Below, one piece after another: positions 48,456-57,099 of a stretch of 64,000 bases of DNA. Below the pieces are notes generated by a model. The model was not told the DNA's origin. It saw nothing but the letters and a program-made list of their open reading frames with translations, and searched no databases. The DNA lies in assembly GCF_000730605.1 (NCBI RefSeq), contig NZ_BBIS01000029.1, positions 25,500-89,499 on the forward strand, in the 5' to 3' direction. Within the stretch, counting starts at the first letter, position 1. Each line of letters starts with the position of its first letter. The translations under genes were made by a program, and so were the position numbers. The DNA is from Pseudomonas monteilii NBRC 103158 = DSM 14164. Lineage in GTDB: Bacteria > Pseudomonadota > Gammaproteobacteria > Pseudomonadales > Pseudomonadaceae.

Positions 48456-48472
48456 CAGCAAGAGATGGGCCA
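48456..48472 (-). promoter_or_regulatory. Sigma-54-type promoter of nasA
   Basis: On the minus strand TGGCCC (48472-48467), five bases, TTGCTG (48461-48456) keep the invariant GG and GC dinucleotides with ten bases between them, as in the TGGCAC-N5-TTGC consensus. Transcription would begin near 48447 and run through the terminator leader. Sigma-54 with NtrC is usual for nitrogen assimilation genes. Confidence 0.65.
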
Positions 48473-48495
48473 ACTTGGCCCGTACGGGAGCGTTG

Positions 48496-49071
48496 TCAGC
48501 CCAGCATTTCGTGCATGGCAATGATCTGCTCGGCCACCTGGATCAGCTTCTGCTGTCGGCTCATGGCCTGTCGGCGCATCAGGGTGTAGGCCTGTTCTTC
48601 GTTGCAGTCCTTCATCTTCATCAGCAAACCCTTGGCCTGCTCGATGCGCTTGCGTTCGGCCAACTGCTGGTCGCGTGCCAGCAGCTGCGCCTTCAGCGCC
48701 TGGTCACTTTCAAAGCGGGCCATGGCCACATCCAGAATCGGCTGCAGCCGCGCAGCATGGATGCCTTCGACGATGTAGGCACTAACGCCTGCCTGGATCG
48801 CCTGGCGCATCACGCCAGGGTCGTGCTCGTCGGTGAACAGCACGATGGGGCGCGGCTGGTCGCGGCTGACCAGCACCACCTGTTCCATCACGTCGCGGTC
48901 CGGTGAGTCGGTATCGATCAGCACCACATCCGGGCGCACCGTTTCGACGCAGGCGGGCAGGTCGATGGTCAGGCCTGGGGCTTCGGTAACCTCGAAGCCG
49001 GCCTCGATCAACGCCGCCTTGAGGCGGCCGAGTTTGTTCTGGGTGTCGTCGATCAGCAGAATGCGCAACAT
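48496..49071 (-). CDS. nasT: ANTAR-type transcriptional antiterminator NasT
   Basis: A 191-residue protein. The N-terminal half is a pseudo-receiver domain (MLRILLIDDTQNKLGRL, VVLIDTDSPDRD, IVLFTDEHD), and the C-terminal ANTAR RNA-binding domain reads ERKRIEQAKGLLMKMKD then NEEQAYTLMRRQAM. NasT is held inactive by NasS; nitrate releases it to bind leader RNA and prevent termination. It begins 11 bases after the nasS stop and precedes nasA, whose leader carries a terminator. The start at 49071 (GTTGTCCCC upstream) is preferred to 49341. Confidence 0.95.
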   Translation of the reverse strand: MLRILLIDDTQNKLGRLKAALIEAGFEVTEAPGLTIDLPACVETVRPDVVLIDTDSPDRDVMEQVVLVSRDQPRPIVLFTDEHDPGVMRQAIQAGVSAYIVEGIHAARLQPILDVAMARFESDQALKAQLLARDQQLAERKRIEQAKGLLMKMKDCNEEQAYTLMRRQAMSRQQKLIQVAEQIIAMHEMLG

Positions 49072-49082
49072 GGTTGTCCCCC

Positions 49083-50297
49083 TCACGCGCCGACGCGGGC
49101 ATCGGGCAGGTCGCCCAGGGCATGCAGGCTGAAGCTGCGGGCATAGCCATAAGGATCGCTGCCGTCCCAGCGGGTGCCATCGATCAGCAGGCTGTTGCGC
49201 ATCGGCTGTTCGGGGCACGCGACGCCCAGGCTTTGCGCCGCCTCGCTGTACAGCGCCAACTGCTGAACCTGCCGAGCCACACCGAGGTAGTCGGGGTCTT
49301 CGCGCAACAGGCCCCAGCGGCGGAACTGGGTCATGAACCACATGCCGTCGGACAGGTAAGGCAGGTTGGCCCGGCCTTGGTCGAACAGGCGCAGGGCGTG
49401 CGGGTCTTGCCAGTGGTTGCCCAGGCCATCCTGATAGAGGCCGAGCAGACGTGGCTCGATGCTGTCCAGCGGGGTATCCAGGTACGTGTTGCCGCTAAGC
49501 AGTTGCGCAGTGCTGCGACGGTTTTCGGGGCTTTGCTCGATGAACCGGCTGGCGGCGAGGATCGCTTTGATGAGCGCGCGGGCGCTGTTGGGGTATTGTT
49601 CGGCGAAGGCGCGAGAACACGCCAGCACCTTTTCCGGATGGTCTGGCCATATCGACTGGCTGGTGGCCAGCGTAAAGCCTTGGCCCTTGGCCACAGCATC
49701 GGCGGCCCAAGGTTCGCCCACGCAGAAACCGTCGATGCGCCCCGCCTGGATATGCGCGGCCATCTGGGCCGGCGGCACCACTACGCTGTCCACGTCGCGC
49801 AGCGGGTGGATGCCCTGGCTGGCCAGCCAGTAATACAGCCACATGGCGTGGGTGCCGGTGGGGAAGGTCTGGGCGAAGGTCAGGCGTGCGCCATGCTGGT
49901 GCACCAGGCGCGCCAATGCTTCAGGGTTGGTCACGCCTTTGCGCTGCAGGGCCGGGGAGAGGTTGATGGCCTGCGCGTTCTGGTTCAGCCCCATGAGCAC
50001 GGCCATGTCACTGGCCGGTACGCCACCGATGCCCAGGTGCACGGCATAGACCAGGCCATACAGGCAGTGCGCGGCATCCAGCTCGCCGCTGACCAGCTTG
50101 TCGCGCAGCCCGGCCCAGGAGCCTTGGCGCTTGAGGTTGAGGGTAAGGCCGTATTGCTGGGCGAAGCCCTGGGTGGCGGCGACCACCACCGAGGCGCAGT
50201 CGGTCAGGGCCATATAGCCGATGTTCAGGCTGGGCTTTTCCGGCGTGTCACTGCCATTGACCCAGGCCAGGGGCGTTGCTCGGGGTACGGTGTTCAC
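49083..50297 (-). CDS. nasS: Nitrate sensor NasS
   Basis: About 404 residues, starting with GTG at 50297 (VNTVPRATPLAWV) with AGGAAC upstream. The body is a nitrate-binding protein fold of the NrtA/CmpA type (LNIGYMALTDCASVVVA, GFCVGEPWAADAVAKGQG), but without a signal peptide, as expected for the cytosolic sensor NasS. It sequesters NasT in the absence of nitrate. It is the first gene of the leftward nasS-nasT unit, divergent from pyrD. The very long open frame that continues to 51359 is only the antisense of pyrD. Confidence 0.93.
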   Translation of the reverse strand: MNTVPRATPLAWVNGSDTPEKPSLNIGYMALTDCASVVVAATQGFAQQYGLTLNLKRQGSWAGLRDKLVSGELDAAHCLYGLVYAVHLGIGGVPASDMAVLMGLNQNAQAINLSPALQRKGVTNPEALARLVHQHGARLTFAQTFPTGTHAMWLYYWLASQGIHPLRDVDSVVVPPAQMAAHIQAGRIDGFCVGEPWAADAVAKGQGFTLATSQSIWPDHPEKVLACSRAFAEQYPNSARALIKAILAASRFIEQSPENRRSTAQLLSGNTYLDTPLDSIEPRLLGLYQDGLGNHWQDPHALRLFDQGRANLPYLSDGMWFMTQFRRWGLLREDPDYLGVARQVQQLALYSEAAQSLGVACPEQPMRNSLLIDGTRWDGSDPYGYARSFSLHALGDLPDARVGA

Positions 50298-50453
50298 AAG
50301 GTTCCTCGCCTGTACTGATAAGGCTGTGGACCAAACCGGTGCAACCGATGTGCCAAGGGTTGCCGGGGCGCGTAGCCGCCCCACGATTTGCTGTCCTGCC
50401 AGCCCTAGGCTGGCTATAATCGCCCCCTCACTCACCCCGAGCCTTGCCCGCCC

Positions 50454-51479
50454 ATGTATACCCTGGCCCGCCAGCTGCTGTTCAAGCTTTCCCCGGAAAC
50501 TTCCCACGACCTGTCCCTGGACCTGATCGGTGCCGGTGGCCGTCTTGGCCTCAATGGCATGCTGTGCAAGCAGCCGGCGGCATTGCCGGTTTCGGTCATG
50601 GGCTTGAACTTCGCCAACCCGGTGGGCCTGGCCGCAGGCCTGGACAAGAACGGCGCGGCCATCGACGGCTTTGCCCAGCTGGGCTTCGGCTTCGTCGAAA
50701 TCGGCACCGTCACCCCGCGTCCGCAACCGGGCAACCCCAAGCCAAGGTTGTTCCGCCTGCCGGAGGCGACGGCCATCATCAACCGCATGGGCTTCAACAA
50801 CCTGGGCGTCGATCACTTGCTCGGCCGCGTGCGTGCCTCGCGTTACAACGGCGTGCTGGGCATCAACATCGGCAAGAACTTCGACACCCCAGTCGAGCGC
50901 GCCGTGGATGACTACCTGATCTGCCTGGACAAGGTGTACACCGCCGCCAGCTACATCACCGTCAACGTCAGCTCGCCGAATACCCCGGGCCTGCGCAGCC
51001 TGCAGTTCGGCGATTCGCTCAAGCAGTTGCTCGATGCCCTGGCCGAACGCCGCGAGCAACTGGCTGCTACCCATGGCAAGCGTGTACCGCTGGCCATCAA
51101 GATCGCCCCGGACATGAGTGACGAAGAAACTGCGCTGGTGGCTGCCGCGCTGATGGAGTCGGGTATGGATGCGGTGATCGCCACCAACACCACGCTGGGC
51201 CGTGAAGGTGTCGAGGGGCTGCCGTATGGCGGCGAGGCGGGTGGCCTGTCGGGCGCGCCGGTGCTGGAAAAGAGCACCCACATTGTCAAGGTGCTGGCAG
51301 GCGAGCTGGGCGGCAAGTTGCCGATCATTGCCGCGGGTGGCATTACCGAAGGTCGTCACGCTGCCGAGAAGATCGCTGCCGGTGCGAGCCTGGTACAGAT
51401 CTACTCGGGCTTCATCTACAAGGGGCCAGCGTTGATCCGTGAAGCGGTCGATGCCATTGCGGCATTACCGCGCGGTTAA
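50454..51479 (+). CDS. pyrD: Dihydroorotate dehydrogenase (quinone), class 2
   Basis: A 341-residue flavoenzyme of pyrimidine synthesis. It has the class 2 N-terminal helices (MYTLARQLLFKLSPETSHDL) that bind the membrane and quinone, NPVGLAAGLDKNG, NRMGFNNLGVD, the catalytic Ser region in VNVSSPNTPGLR, and the FMN site ending GGITEGRHAAEKIAAGAS and YSGFIYKGP. It oxidises dihydroorotate to orotate. A TATAAT box lies at 50415-50420, about 35 bp upstream of the ATG, with a poor -35. It is divergent from nasS and convergent with rmf. Confidence 0.96.
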   Translation: MYTLARQLLFKLSPETSHDLSLDLIGAGGRLGLNGMLCKQPAALPVSVMGLNFANPVGLAAGLDKNGAAIDGFAQLGFGFVEIGTVTPRPQPGNPKPRLFRLPEATAIINRMGFNNLGVDHLLGRVRASRYNGVLGINIGKNFDTPVERAVDDYLICLDKVYTAASYITVNVSSPNTPGLRSLQFGDSLKQLLDALAERREQLAATHGKRVPLAIKIAPDMSDEETALVAAALMESGMDAVIATNTTLGREGVEGLPYGGEAGGLSGAPVLEKSTHIVKVLAGELGGKLPIIAAGGITEGRHAAEKIAAGASLVQIYSGFIYKGPALIREAVDAIAALPRG

Positions 51480-51490
51480 ACGGCAGGCAT

Positions 51491-51515
51491 AAAAAAGGGC
51501 CCCGTCAAGGGGCCC
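51491..51515 (-). terminator. Intrinsic terminator of rmf
   Basis: GGGCCCC (51497-51503), loop GTCAA, GGGGCCC (51509-51515). The A run at 51491-51496 becomes the T run on the minus strand, so it points at the rmf transcript; there is no T run for pyrD on the plus strand. Confidence 0.85.
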
Positions 51516-51576
51516 CTGGGCCGCAGCCCGCCGCCCGGATAGGGCGCGCATGGTGACTCGAATTCAGTGTCCTCGT

Positions 51577-51792
51577 TCAGCCAACGGCGTGATTTTCGTT
51601 GAGTCTATGGATGCCAGCGGTGCCAGTCATTCCGTCCCAGTTATCACCGCGACCTTCGCGCCAGCCGTTGATCCAGGCTTGGCGAACAGAAGGAAGATTG
51701 AAGGGGCAAAGTTCGCGGGATTTGCCGGTGACCCCGTATTGGTAGCCACGTGAATATGCTCTTTCCAACGGATCACGCTTAAGTCTTCTCAT
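51577..51792 (-). CDS. rmf: Ribosome modulation factor
   Basis: A 71-residue basic protein beginning MRRLKRDPLERAYSRGYQYG and containing LPSVRQAWINGWREGRGDN, the hallmarks of RMF. RMF drives dimerisation of 70S ribosomes into inactive 100S particles in stationary phase or stress. The upstream side, on the minus strand, carries a GGCCTC/GAGGCC hairpin at about 51838-51852 in what should be the leader. It is convergent with pyrD and has its own terminator. Confidence 0.96.
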   Translation of the reverse strand: MRRLKRDPLERAYSRGYQYGVTGKSRELCPFNLPSVRQAWINGWREGRGDNWDGMTGTAGIHRLNENHAVG

Positions 51793-52352
51793 AGGGTGTT
51801 GCCCTCACTTGTTGACTGTAATGTCCCGTCGGCCTCTCCGAGGCCGGGCAGAGTCTTTCTGCCGGTTTGCGCCCGCTGCCGGCGTGGCGGGCTGAAGGTG
51901 CCGCCTCGTTGCGAAGCGGCCTGAGACCAGTTCTATCGAATGCGAGTCACGGTGTGAATGATCGATTTGTCATAAGCACGTAACCTTTCCTAGGGTGAGG
52001 GGATAAGTAAATAAATGCGACTCAACCTTGTTTGGCGTTGAGCCCGCTGTGATCGGGGTTTGCTGAACATTGACGTCATTTCGCCAGCGTTGCTTGCGGA
52101 TGACAGAAATAATTTGAAATGCGACGAAGGGTCACATCGCCCCGGTTATCGCCAGAATTTTTCATACTGCCTGATGATCTAAGCTGTCTTGGCCACCGGG
52201 CCGAGTGCAGATCGGTCAGGTGGCCTGGCCCTTCGCGGCACGTTCATGTGCCAGGAAGGGCCACCCGCACGCCTGCTGGAAAGGCCTGCGGGCAAACATC
52301 GCGGGGTGATGCGTTGCCTCGTCAGTCAATAGCCCAAGGCTCTGGAATACTC
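51793..52352. other. 560-bp intergenic region between rmf and rlmKL with tandem hairpins
   Basis: No ORF here looks like a gene. On the plus strand, two adjacent stem-loops stand out: 52227-52262 (GGCCCTTC with GAAGGGCC, inner GGCAC with GTGCC) and 52264-52292 (CCCGCA with TGCGGG, inner GCCT with AGGC). They lie 60-125 bp before the rlmKL start and may be leader structure or a small RNA. The left part (about 51838-51852) holds the rmf leader hairpin. The middle, around 51950-52120, is AT-rich and may hold promoters for both genes. Confidence 0.5.
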
Positions 52353-54545
52353 ATGTCGGACCGTTTCGAACTCTACCTCACCTGCCCCAAAGGCCTTGAA
52401 GGCCTGCTTGCCGAAGAAGCCAAAGGCCTTGGCCTGGACGAAGTGCGTGAGCACACCTCGGCCATTCGCGGCGTCGCCGACATGGAAACCGCCTACCGCC
52501 TGTGTGTCTGGTCACGCCTGGCCAACCGGGTGTTGTTGGTGCTCAAGCGCTTCTCCATGAAGAACGCCGACGACCTTTACGATGGCGTGCACGCGGTCGA
52601 CTGGGCCGACCACCTGGCAGCCGATGGCACCCTGGCGGTGGAGTTCAGTGGCCATGGCTCGGGCATCGACAACACTCACTTTGGTGCGCTGAAGGTCAAG
52701 GACGCAATTGTCGACAAGTTGCGCAACCGCGAAGGCCTGCGCCCGTCGGTGGAAAAGATCGACCCCGACGTGCGTGTACACCTGCGCCTGGACCGTGGCG
52801 AGGCCATTCTCTCCCTCGACCTATCCGGCCACAGCCTGCACCAGCGTGGCTATCGCCTGCAGCAAGGTGCTGCGCCGCTGAAGGAAAACCTGGCGGCTGC
52901 GGTGTTGATCCGTTCTGGCTGGCCGCGCATTGCCGCTGAAGGGGGCGCGTTGGCCGACCCGATGTGCGGTGTGGGTACCTTCCTGGTCGAGGCCGCGATG
53001 ATCGCCGCCGACATCGCGCCCAACCTCAAGCGTGAGCGCTGGGGCTTCAGTGCCTGGCTCGGCCATGTGCCAGCGCTGTGGCGCAAGGTGCATGACGAAG
53101 CGCAGGCGCGTGCACAGGCTGGCCTGGCCAAGCCTCCGCTGTGGATCCGTGGCTACGAGGCCGACCCGCGGCTGATCCAGCCGGGCCGCAACAACGTCGA
53201 GCGTGCCGGCCTGGGCGACTGGGTGAAAATCTACCAGGGCGAAGTCAGCACCTTCGAGCCGCGCCCGGACCAGAACCAGAAAGGCCTGGTCATCAGCAAC
53301 CCGCCCTACGGCGAGCGTCTGGGTGATGAAGCCAGCCTGCTGTACCTCTACCAGAACCTCGGCGAGCGCCTGCGCCAGGCCTGCATGGGCTGGGAGGCAG
53401 CGGTGTTCACCGGCGCGCCGCAGCTGGGCAAGCGCATGGGCATTCGCAGCCACAAGCAGTACGCGTTCTGGAACGGCGCCTTGCCGTGCAAGCTGCTGCT
53501 GTTCAAGGTGCAGCCTGACCAGTTCGTCACCGGCGAGCGTCGCGAAGCACAACCTGAGGGCGCGCAAACCCGCCAGCAACCCGCCGTTGCCAGCGAACCG
53601 GCACGCCTTTCGGAAGGTGCGCAGATGTTTGCCAACCGTTTGCAGAAAAACCTCAAACAACTGGGCAAGTGGGCCCGTCGCGAACAGGTCGACTGCTACC
53701 GCCTGTACGATGCCGACATGCCCGAGTACGCGTTGGCTGTTGACCTGTACCATGACTGGGTACACGTGCAGGAGTATGCCGCGCCACGCTCGATCGACCC
53801 GGAAAAGGCCCAGGCGCGCCTGCTCGATGCGTTGGCAGCCATCCCGCAGGCGCTGGGCATTTCGCCGCAGCGCGTAGTGCTCAAGCGCCGCGAGCGCCAG
53901 AGCGGCACCCGCCAGTACGAACGCCAGGCGACCGAGGGCCGTTTCCAGGAGGTGAACGAAGGTGGCGTCAAGCTGCTGGTCAACCTCACCGACTACCTCG
54001 ACACCGGGCTGTTCCTCGACCATCGCCCGATGCGCATGCGCATCCAGCGCGAGGCTGCCGACAAGCGCTTCCTCAACCTGTTCTGCTACACCGCCACTGC
54101 CACCGTGCATGCGGCCAAGGGCGGTGCGCGCAGCACCACCAGCGTCGACCTGTCGAAAACCTACCTGGACTGGGCGCGGCGCAACCTGGCGCTTAATGGC
54201 TTCTCTGAGCGCAACCGCCTGGAGCAGGGTGATGTGATGGCCTGGCTGGAGGGTAACCGCGACAGCTACGACCTGATTTTCATCGACCCGCCCACCTTCT
54301 CCAACTCCAAGCGCATGGAAGGCGTGTTCGACGTGCAGCGTGACCACGTTCAACTGCTAGACCTGGCCATGGCCCGCCTGGCGCCGGGCGGCGTGTTGTA
54401 TTTCTCCAACAACTTCCGCAAGTTCCAGCTGGACGAGCACCTGATGGCGCGTTATGCGGTGGAGGAAATCACTGCCCAGACCCTGGACCCGGACTTCGCC
54501 CGTAACAACCGGATTCACCGGGCCTGGCGTCTGCAGCTGCGCTGA
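52353..54545 (+). CDS. rlmL: Bifunctional 23S rRNA methyltransferase RlmKL
   Basis: A 730-residue fusion. The N-terminal RlmL part has a THUMP domain (about 45-155) and a methyltransferase with ADPMCGVGTFLVEAAM and the NPPYGERLGDE catalytic motif; the C-terminal RlmK part has a second Rossmann methyltransferase with FLNLFCYTATATVHAAKGGA and DLIFIDPPTFSNSKRMEG. It makes m2G2445 and m7G2069 in 23S rRNA. The start MSDRFELYLTCPKGLEGL at 52353 fits the family; the open frame upstream to 52119 is a non-conserved leader. Confidence 0.95.
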   Translation: MSDRFELYLTCPKGLEGLLAEEAKGLGLDEVREHTSAIRGVADMETAYRLCVWSRLANRVLLVLKRFSMKNADDLYDGVHAVDWADHLAADGTLAVEFSGHGSGIDNTHFGALKVKDAIVDKLRNREGLRPSVEKIDPDVRVHLRLDRGEAILSLDLSGHSLHQRGYRLQQGAAPLKENLAAAVLIRSGWPRIAAEGGALADPMCGVGTFLVEAAMIAADIAPNLKRERWGFSAWLGHVPALWRKVHDEAQARAQAGLAKPPLWIRGYEADPRLIQPGRNNVERAGLGDWVKIYQGEVSTFEPRPDQNQKGLVISNPPYGERLGDEASLLYLYQNLGERLRQACMGWEAAVFTGAPQLGKRMGIRSHKQYAFWNGALPCKLLLFKVQPDQFVTGERREAQPEGAQTRQQPAVASEPARLSEGAQMFANRLQKNLKQLGKWARREQVDCYRLYDADMPEYALAVDLYHDWVHVQEYAAPRSIDPEKAQARLLDALAAIPQALGISPQRVVLKRRERQSGTRQYERQATEGRFQEVNEGGVKLLVNLTDYLDTGLFLDHRPMRMRIQREAADKRFLNLFCYTATATVHAAKGGARSTTSVDLSKTYLDWARRNLALNGFSERNRLEQGDVMAWLEGNRDSYDLIFIDPPTFSNSKRMEGVFDVQRDHVQLLDLAMARLAPGGVLYFSNNFRKFQLDEHLMARYAVEEITAQTLDPDFARNNRIHRAWRLQLR

Positions 54546-54639
54546 GCCGACGAGGTACATTGCGTGGCTAATGGCCAATGGCTATAAATGTGGGCAGGGC
54601 AAGATAATCCGCAGGACGCTGACGTGACGAGAAGGGTGT

Positions 54640-57030
54640 ATGTCAAAGTGTGGCGTGCGTGCGCGGTTATCTGGCCTGTGCACAGAGACCGTGTCCGCGT
54701 GGGCGGTGGCGCTGGTGGCTTTGGTGGCGGGCGGTCTGTTGACGGCCGCCTTGGCGCTGGCCGCACAGGCGTTTTACAAGCAGCAGCTGCGCCAGCGCTT
54801 TGAGTTGCTGGCCAGCGAACGTTACAGCCGTATTGCCGAGCGTTTTGATGAACAACAGCAGCGCCTGGATGGCCTGCGGCGGTTCATCAGCTTTTCCAAC
54901 GAAGTGACACCACGCGAATTTGACGGTTACGCCCGGCCGTTGCTGCAGCGTACCTTGGCCTACGCCTGGGCGCCGCGTGTCGAAGCCGCGCAGCGCGCCG
55001 AGTTCGAGCAGCATGCCCGCGAGCATTCCGGCCCGGGCTATGTGATCCGTGACCAGGATGCGCAAGGCCAGTGGCACCCCGCGCCGCTGCGCGACCATTA
55101 CTTCCCTGTGTTGTATACCCAATCCGGTGAAATGCCCGGGCTGCCCTATGGACTCGATCTTGCCGGCCAGGGTGAGCTCCAGGCTGCCCTGGTGCGGGCG
55201 CTCGGATCTGGCAGCATGGCGGTGTCCGAGCCCTTGGCCATGTACGATATTCCTTCGTACGCGCGCGGCTTGGTGCTGGTAGCCCCCGTGTTTTCCGATG
55301 CCAACCCGCATGGCGCTGCAGTGGGCTATGTGGTGGCTTTGTTGAGCATGCGCGAGATGGTCAGCGATGGGCGCCCTGTGGCAGCGGATGACAACCTGGT
55401 GGTGCGTATCGTCGACCCGTCCGGGTTGCAAGGGCCGCAAGTGCTGTACGACTCGCAGAACCAGGTTGCCCCCTTGTCGCTGAGCAGCAACCCGCTGCTG
55501 CACCTGGCAGACCACCACTTCCAGCTGAGCATCCTGCCGAGCCAGGCCTTCGTGCGGGCCAATCGCACATCGGCGGTACTGGCGGTCGGCTTGCTGGGCG
55601 GGTTGTTGAGCCTGCTGCTCAGTGGCTTGCTCTACAGCCTGTTCAGCCAGCGCCAGCGTGCCCTGGCCCTGGTCGAGCAGCGTACCGCCGAGTTGCGGGT
55701 CAGCGAACAGTCCTTGCGAGGTACCCATAATCAGTTGCGCAGTGTATTGGAGGCCGCGACCCAGGTGGCCATTATTGCCACCAACCTCAAGGGCGAAGTC
55801 AGCACGTTCAACACGGGGGCCGAGCGTATGCTGGGTTATTCGGCCAATCAGGCCATCGGCCATTTGCGCCTGGAGGACCTGGTGCTGCCGGACGAATTGA
55901 GCCTGCGTGCGCATGCGCTCAGCCAGCGTTTTGGCCGGCACATCGCCGGTGGCCAGGCGCTGTTTGCAGAAACCGTTTACGAGCGAGGCGCCGAGCCGGT
56001 TGAGTGGACCTTGCTACGCGCCGATGGCAGCCAGTTGGTGGCCAACATGCTGGTCACGGCCATGCTTGACGAACAGGGCCTGTGGGTTGGTTACCTGGCC
56101 ATCTGCATCGATGTCACCGAGCGGCGTCGGGTACACGAGGCACTGGCGGCGCGCGACCGGCTGCTGGAAAAGCTCAGTGCCGAGGTGCCGGGCGGTATTT
56201 ATCAGTATCGCCTGGATGCCGATGGGCATTCGTGTTTTCCCTACGCCAGCAAAGGCCTTTACGACATCTACGAAGTGGACCTGCAGCAGTTGCGCGAAGA
56301 TGCCTCGGTGGTGTTCGAGCGTATCCACCCCGATGACCTGGAGCGCGTACGCCGTTCGGTACGTTACTCTGCCGAGCACCAGGCACCCTGGCGCGAGGAA
56401 TACCGGGTGTGCCTGCCACGTGCTGGCCTGCGCTGGGTGCGTGGCGAAGCGACGCCGGAGGTGGGAGAACAGGGCTGTACCTTGTGGCATGGCTACCTGA
56501 CGGACATCTCGGACCTCAAGGGTGTGGAGGAAGAGTTGCGGGCGCTGTCGGTGACCGATTCACTGACCGGCATTCATAACCGCCGCTACTTCCAGGAACG
56601 GCTCAAGGTCGAACTGGAGCGGGCTCAGCGTGATGGCTTGGCGCTGGCCGTGATCATGCTCGATATCGATCACTTCAAGCACATCAACGACCGCTTTGGC
56701 CATGCCGTCGGCGACCGGGTGCTGCGCAGCCTGTGCCAGCGTATCGGCCAGCGCTTGCGGCGTACCGATGTGTTCTGCCGGTTGGGTGGAGAGGAATTCA
56801 TGGTGCTGTGCCCAGGCAGTGATGCCGAGCAAGCGCGGCTGCTGGCGCTGGAGTTGTGGCATGGGCTACGCAATGTGCCGGTGGACGGCGTGGGCAAGGT
56901 GACGGCCAGTTTTGGTGTGGCGGGATGGCGGCCGGGGGAGGGCGCCGATGCCCTTTTGTTGCGGGCGGATGCGGGGGTGTATGCAGCCAAGCAGGCGGGG
57001 CGGGACAGGGTGGAAGGCGAGTCAGCCTGA
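54640..57030 (+). CDS. CHASE-PAS-PAS diguanylate cyclase
   Basis: A 796-residue membrane protein. Two transmembrane helices (about 20-44 and 308-332) bracket a periplasmic CHASE sensor domain (LRRFISFSNEVTPREFDGY, YFPVLYTQSGEMPGLPYGLD). Then come two PAS domains (about 365-490 and 510-625) and a GGDEF domain (about 640-790) with an intact GGEEF active site near 717. RRTD lies five residues before GGEEF, an RxxD inhibitory site, so product inhibition by c-di-GMP is likely. No EAL domain follows. ATG at 54640 is preceded by GAAGGG. It probably turns an envelope or ligand signal into c-di-GMP. Confidence 0.92.
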   Translation: MSKCGVRARLSGLCTETVSAWAVALVALVAGGLLTAALALAAQAFYKQQLRQRFELLASERYSRIAERFDEQQQRLDGLRRFISFSNEVTPREFDGYARPLLQRTLAYAWAPRVEAAQRAEFEQHAREHSGPGYVIRDQDAQGQWHPAPLRDHYFPVLYTQSGEMPGLPYGLDLAGQGELQAALVRALGSGSMAVSEPLAMYDIPSYARGLVLVAPVFSDANPHGAAVGYVVALLSMREMVSDGRPVAADDNLVVRIVDPSGLQGPQVLYDSQNQVAPLSLSSNPLLHLADHHFQLSILPSQAFVRANRTSAVLAVGLLGGLLSLLLSGLLYSLFSQRQRALALVEQRTAELRVSEQSLRGTHNQLRSVLEAATQVAIIATNLKGEVSTFNTGAERMLGYSANQAIGHLRLEDLVLPDELSLRAHALSQRFGRHIAGGQALFAETVYERGAEPVEWTLLRADGSQLVANMLVTAMLDEQGLWVGYLAICIDVTERRRVHEALAARDRLLEKLSAEVPGGIYQYRLDADGHSCFPYASKGLYDIYEVDLQQLREDASVVFERIHPDDLERVRRSVRYSAEHQAPWREEYRVCLPRAGLRWVRGEATPEVGEQGCTLWHGYLTDISDLKGVEEELRALSVTDSLTGIHNRRYFQERLKVELERAQRDGLALAVIMLDIDHFKHINDRFGHAVGDRVLRSLCQRIGQRLRRTDVFCRLGGEEFMVLCPGSDAEQARLLALELWHGLRNVPVDGVGKVTASFGVAGWRPGEGADALLLRADAGVYAAKQAGRDRVEGESA

Positions 57031-57042
57031 ACGTTTTTGGCT

Positions 57043-57092
57043 GCCCGTACCGGCCCTTTCGCGGCTATAGCCGCGAAAGGGCCGGTACGGGC
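57043..57092. repeat. Perfect REP palindrome
   Basis: Arms of 23 bp (57043-57065 and 57070-57092), loop TATA, core CGGCCCTTTCGCGGC. It is the most perfect REP copy in the window and sits between the convergent diguanylate cyclase and dacB stops, where it may also end transcription. Confidence 0.88.
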
Positions 57093-57099
57093 TAACCAA

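Noticed and set aside
50298..51359. Extension of nasS upstream as one 758-codon frame
   Set aside because: The extra part is antisense to pyrD and does not resemble a sensor domain; the GTG at 50297 with AGGAAC gives the normal NasS length.
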